A DNA stretch of 64,000 nt from Synergistales bacterium (lineage in GTDB: Bacteria > Synergistota > Synergistia > Synergistales > Aminithiophilaceae): the NCBI GenBank assembly GCA_018433595.1, contig JAHDQY010000004.1, positions 62,001-126,000 on the forward strand. Reading direction: 5' to 3'. Each line of letters starts with the position of its first letter. Position 1 is the stretch's first letter. This document shows, piece after piece, positions 61,302 to 64,000 of this stretch. Position numbers and translations under genes: made by a program. The notes beneath the pieces were generated by a model. The model did no database searches. It was given only the letters and a program-made list of their open reading frames with translations, and had not been told where the DNA came from.

Positions 61302-61332
61302 CCCCTGACAGATAGGGATTACCTGAAAGGCT

Positions 61333-61371
61333 GTCTCTTCCCGAGGTATCAGGCACACCTCGGGAAGAGAC
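61333..61371 (+). terminator. hairpin terminator after glyS
   Basis: A perfect 15-bp stem (61333-61347 with 61357-61371, loop of nine) followed by GTTTCC. The U-run is weak, but position after the glyS stop fits a terminator. Confidence 0.65.
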
Positions 61372-61445
61372 GTTTCCGTCGGTGTGGCGCATCCGGTCAG
61401 TGGCCGATGGCATTCCGGGGGATCCGTTGAGGGGAGGGGTCCATC

Positions 61446-62246
61446 ATGGCTCTGGAGATCTTCGTCGTTTCAGATTTTACCGGAGAAACGGCGGAACATG
61501 TGGCTCGTGCGGCTTCGAGTCAGTTCGGTGCGAAAAAGGCGGAGCTCCGACGCTTTCGTTATGTCAATAACGAAGAGAGAGGTAAAGAAGTTCTGGAAGA
61601 AGCCCTCCGATCACAGGCCGTTATCATCTGTACTCTCGTCGATCACTCTCTCCGTCGATGGTTTGTCAATGAGGCCGGAAAACTTCAGCTTGAGGTCGTT
61701 GATATCCTCGGTCCTATCCTCAAAATCCTTGAAGATCGCCTCGGTTGTCAACCCCTGGAGACTCCCGGTCTGCTTCGTCGCCTTGACGAGGAATACTTCC
61801 GGCGGGTCAAGGCCGTCGAATTCGCCATCAAGTGTGATGACGGCCGGGGTGCGGAACTCTATGACGAAGCCGACCTTGTCATCCTCGGCGTCTCGAGAAC
61901 GAGCAAAACGCCTCTTTCCATGTACCTGGCTCACAAAGGCATCATGGTGGCCAACATTCCCCTGGTGCCCGAGGCGGATCCTCCTGCCGGTCTTTTCAAC
62001 CTGGCGTCGGAAAAGGTCATCGGTCTCACCATCAATCCCGAAAAGCTTGGTTCCATCCGGAGAGAACGGCTTCGTGTCCTCGGCCTTGATGCCGATCTCT
62101 CCAACTATGCTCAGCCGGAAAGGCTGGATCGGGAGCTCGATTACTCACTGAACATCATGAGACGTGTCGGCTGCAAGGTTTTCGATGTCACCAACCGGGC
62201 TATTGAAGAGGTTGCACAGGAGGTTCTCGACTACCTTAGGGTCTGA
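61446..62246 (+). CDS. PPDK/PEP-synthase regulatory kinase-phosphotransferase (DUF299)
   Basis: A bifunctional enzyme that turns pyruvate phosphate dikinase off by ADP-dependent threonine phosphorylation and on by phosphate-dependent dephosphorylation. Family marks are the N-terminal VVSDFTGETAEHVARA, the P-loop-like GVSRTSKTP at about residues 148-156, and LGLDADLSNYAQPERLDRELDYS. The 266-residue length is normal. ATG at 61446 follows GGGGAGGGG. The target gene ppdK is directly downstream, which supports the PPDK rather than PEP-synthase assignment. Confidence 0.93.
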   Translation: MALEIFVVSDFTGETAEHVARAASSQFGAKKAELRRFRYVNNEERGKEVLEEALRSQAVIICTLVDHSLRRWFVNEAGKLQLEVVDILGPILKILEDRLGCQPLETPGLLRRLDEEYFRRVKAVEFAIKCDDGRGAELYDEADLVILGVSRTSKTPLSMYLAHKGIMVANIPLVPEADPPAGLFNLASEKVIGLTINPEKLGSIRRERLRVLGLDADLSNYAQPERLDRELDYSLNIMRRVGCKVFDVTNRAIEEVAQEVLDYLRV

Positions 62247-62274
62247 CCTCCGTTCATAGAAGGAGATGAGCCTG

Positions 62275-64000
62275 ATGCAAAAGGACGGGAAAAAGTACAT
62301 CTACGACTTCTCTGAAGGCAACGCCGAGATGAAAGGGCTCCTGGGCGGCAAAGGGGCCAACCTCGCTCAGATGAGCAACATCGGTTTACCCGTTCCGCCC
62401 GGTTTTACCATTACCACCGAAGCCTGTCTCACCTACTGGGGCGACGGCGACAGATTTCTCGATTCCATCTGGAACGATGTCATTTCAGCCGTGGAGCGTC
62501 TGGAAAAGGCTACGGGCAAGACCTTCGGAAGGGGTGAAAACCCCCTGCTTCTTTCGGTCCGTTCCGGTGCTCCCGTCTCCATGCCGGGAATGATGGATAC
62601 CATCCTCAATCTCGGCCTGAACGATCTTACCGTCGAGGCCTTGTCGCGTAATTCCGGAGAGCCCCGTTTTGCCTATGACAGCTATCGCCGTTTCATCCAG
62701 ATGTTTTCCGACGTCGTCCTCGGCGTCTTGCCCTCCCTTTTTGAAAATGAAATTGTCGGCGCCAAGCGTTCTCTCGGCGTTAGACAGGACTTTGAAATCG
62801 ATGCCGCCACCTGGAAAAAATTGATCGGACGTTTCAAGGAAATTGTCAGAAGAGAGACGGGGAAAGATTTCCCGACGGATCCGGCGGAACAGCTCCGAGA
62901 GGCGATTGACGCCGTCTTCAGAAGCTGGAACACGCCTCGGGCCCAAACCTATCGTCGCATCAACAAAATCCGCGACGACCTCGGTACGGCCGTTAACGTC
63001 ATGACCATGGTTTTCGGGAACTTGGGCGAAGATTGCGGCACCGGCGTCTGCTTCACCCGCAATCCCTCGACGGGAGAAAAGAAGCTTTATGGTGAATTCC
63101 TCGTCAACGCTCAGGGCGAAGACGTTGTTGCCGGGATCCGCACGCCCCAGCCCATCGCCGAGCTGAACGATACCATGCCCGATCTTTACAAAGAACTGCT
63201 CGATATCGCCGGCCTTCTCGAACGCCATTATCGGGATATGCAGGACATCGAGTTTACCATTGAGCGGAACAAACTCTTCATTCTCCAGACTCGAAACGGC
63301 AAACGGACGGCCCGTTCCTCTGTCCACATCGCTGTCGACATGGTGGAGGAGGGGCTTATCGACAAGACGACGGCCGTCAAGCGCGTTACGCCCGATCAGG
63401 TCGAGAAGCTTCTCCATAAGCAGGTCGACCCCGAAGCCGATGTCGATGTTCTCGCCCAGGGGCTTCCCGCTTCCCCTGGAGCGGCTGTCGGTGCCATTGT
63501 CTTCGACCCCGATGAGGCCGAGCATCGCGGTGCCGCCGGAGAGGCTGTCGTTCTTGTCCGTCCCGAAACCACTCCCGACGATATCCATGGGCTTTTTGCC
63601 GCCCAGGGCGTTCTTACCAGCCACGGCGGAATGACGAGTCACGCTGCCGTCGTTGCCCGTGGGCTGGGTAAGCCCTGCGTCTCGGGCTGTGAAGCCCTGG
63701 AGATCGACCTTGTCCGGGAGACCCTCACTGTCGGCGGGAAGACCTTCAAAAAAGGAGAGACTTTGACCGTCGACGGTAGCCGCGGGTTTGTCATCGCCGG
63801 CAAGGTTCCCCTCATGGAACCGGCCATGACCGATGAATTTCGCAGAATCCTCGAATGGGCCGACGAAACAGCCATCGTCAGGGTCTGGGCCAACGCCGAT
63901 ACGCCCGATGACGCCGCCCGCGCCCGTGACTTTGGTGCTCGAGGTATCGGTCTCTGCCGGACGGAGCACATGTTCATGGCTCCCGACAGGCTTCCCGTCA
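62275..64000 (+). CDS. ppdK: pyruvate phosphate dikinase (partial, runs off the window)
   Basis: Interconverts pyruvate, ATP and Pi with PEP, AMP and PPi. About 575 codons are seen of an expected ~880. The N-terminal ATP-grasp part has LGGKGANLAQM, GLPVPPGFTI, SVRSGAPVSMPGMMDT and FILQTRNGKR; the phosphohistidine domain has GGMTSHAAVVARG with H456, and the start of the PEP-binding barrel follows (GIGLCRTEHMF). The loop GGMTSHA also holds the Thr that the upstream regulator phosphorylates. ATG at 62275 is 9 bases after AAGGAG; an ATG at 62266 is too close to it. Confidence 0.96.
   Translation, partial: MQKDGKKYIYDFSEGNAEMKGLLGGKGANLAQMSNIGLPVPPGFTITTEACLTYWGDGDRFLDSIWNDVISAVERLEKATGKTFGRGENPLLLSVRSGAPVSMPGMMDTILNLGLNDLTVEALSRNSGEPRFAYDSYRRFIQMFSDVVLGVLPSLFENEIVGAKRSLGVRQDFEIDAATWKKLIGRFKEIVRRETGKDFPTDPAEQLREAIDAVFRSWNTPRAQTYRRINKIRDDLGTAVNVMTMVFGNLGEDCGTGVCFTRNPSTGEKKLYGEFLVNAQGEDVVAGIRTPQPIAELNDTMPDLYKELLDIAGLLERHYRDMQDIEFTIERNKLFILQTRNGKRTARSSVHIAVDMVEEGLIDKTTAVKRVTPDQVEKLLHKQVDPEADVDVLAQGLPASPGAAVGAIVFDPDEAEHRGAAGEAVVLVRPETTPDDIHGLFAAQGVLTSHGGMTSHAAVVARGLGKPCVSGCEALEIDLVRETLTVGGKTFKKGETLTVDGSRGFVIAGKVPLMEPAMTDEFRRILEWADETAIVRVWANADTPDDAARARDFGARGIGLCRTEHMFMAPDRLPV

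Noticed and set aside
62485-63969. 494-codon minus-strand frame at the end of the window
   Set aside because: It is opposite the ppdK reading frame, which shows all PPDK motifs on the plus strand.
1-64000. Mobile elements, prophage, CRISPR or defence island
   Set aside because: No transposase, integrase, direct-repeat array or toxin/restriction gene was found; the gene content is conserved core.

Overview
The window is 64 kb of GC-rich, densely coding bacterial chromosome. The mix of genes fits a strictly anaerobic, amino-acid-fermenting member of the Synergistota, but this is inference: there is no rRNA here and no search was run. The supporting genes are an Ech-type energy-converting [NiFe] hydrogenase, an L-asparaginase, an ornithine-racemase-type enzyme, a TRAP-TAXI solute-binding protein, pyruvate phosphate dikinase with its regulator, and flagellar chaperones with an outer-membrane-type M48 protease. 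Translational coupling by 1-11 bp overlaps is pervasive, and TTG is unusually common as a start codon. No insertion sequence, prophage, CRISPR array or integrase was seen; this is core genome.

Layout. 1-5.2 kb: 3' part of a hydrogenase operon ending in asparaginase. 5.3-6.6 kb: gltX on the minus strand, divergent from polA. 6.8-11.5 kb: polA, a SurA/PpiD-like foldase, tRNA-Ser, tRNA-Arg and two tandem cold-shock genes. 11.5-12.5 kb: a TAXI binding protein (minus). 12.9-22.7 kb: a HutP homologue, rpmE, thyX, yqhQ, prfA, prmC running in frame into trxB, a PfkB kinase, a CBS protein, a YwlE-like phosphatase, fliS, flgN and an M48 protease. 22.8-32.7 kb: dnaX, dnaE, a TRAP (MtrB) homologue, pyruvate kinase, a Nudix hydrolase, endonuclease IV and an amino-acid racemase. 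32.7-39.1 kb: cdaA, cdaR, glmM, galU, a glmS ribozyme and glmS. 39.1-41.5 kb (minus): a secreted protein of unknown function, a CPBP protease and a Fur-family regulator. 41.7-51.1 kb: tRNA-Gln, glmU, prs, rplY, pth, mfd, mazG and a biotin-enzyme carboxyltransferase. 51.1-64 kb: nfu, phoH, pgpH, ybeY, a CNNM/CBS protein, cdd, era, recO, glyQ, glyS, a PPDK regulatory protein and ppdK, which runs off the end.

How the genes work together. GlmS, GlmM and GlmU make the whole UDP-GlcNAc pathway, and the first enzyme lies behind a self-cleaving GlcN6P-sensing ribozyme. CdaA/CdaR and PgpH are the synthesis and breakdown arms of a c-di-AMP circuit. Pyruvate kinase, PPDK and the PPDK regulator sit at the PEP/pyruvate node. 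The hydrogenase would couple ferredoxin oxidation to H2 and ion gradients.

The most interesting content is regulatory: two ligand-dependent RNA-binding regulators best known from Bacillus (HutP, histidine; TRAP/MtrB, tryptophan) and a glmS ribozyme in one window. Other oddities are the prmC-trxB reading-frame fusion with a cysteine-free thioredoxin-like tail, a glutamyl-tRNA synthetase missing its usual cysteine-containing insert, and a PfkB kinase with an altered GxGD motif.
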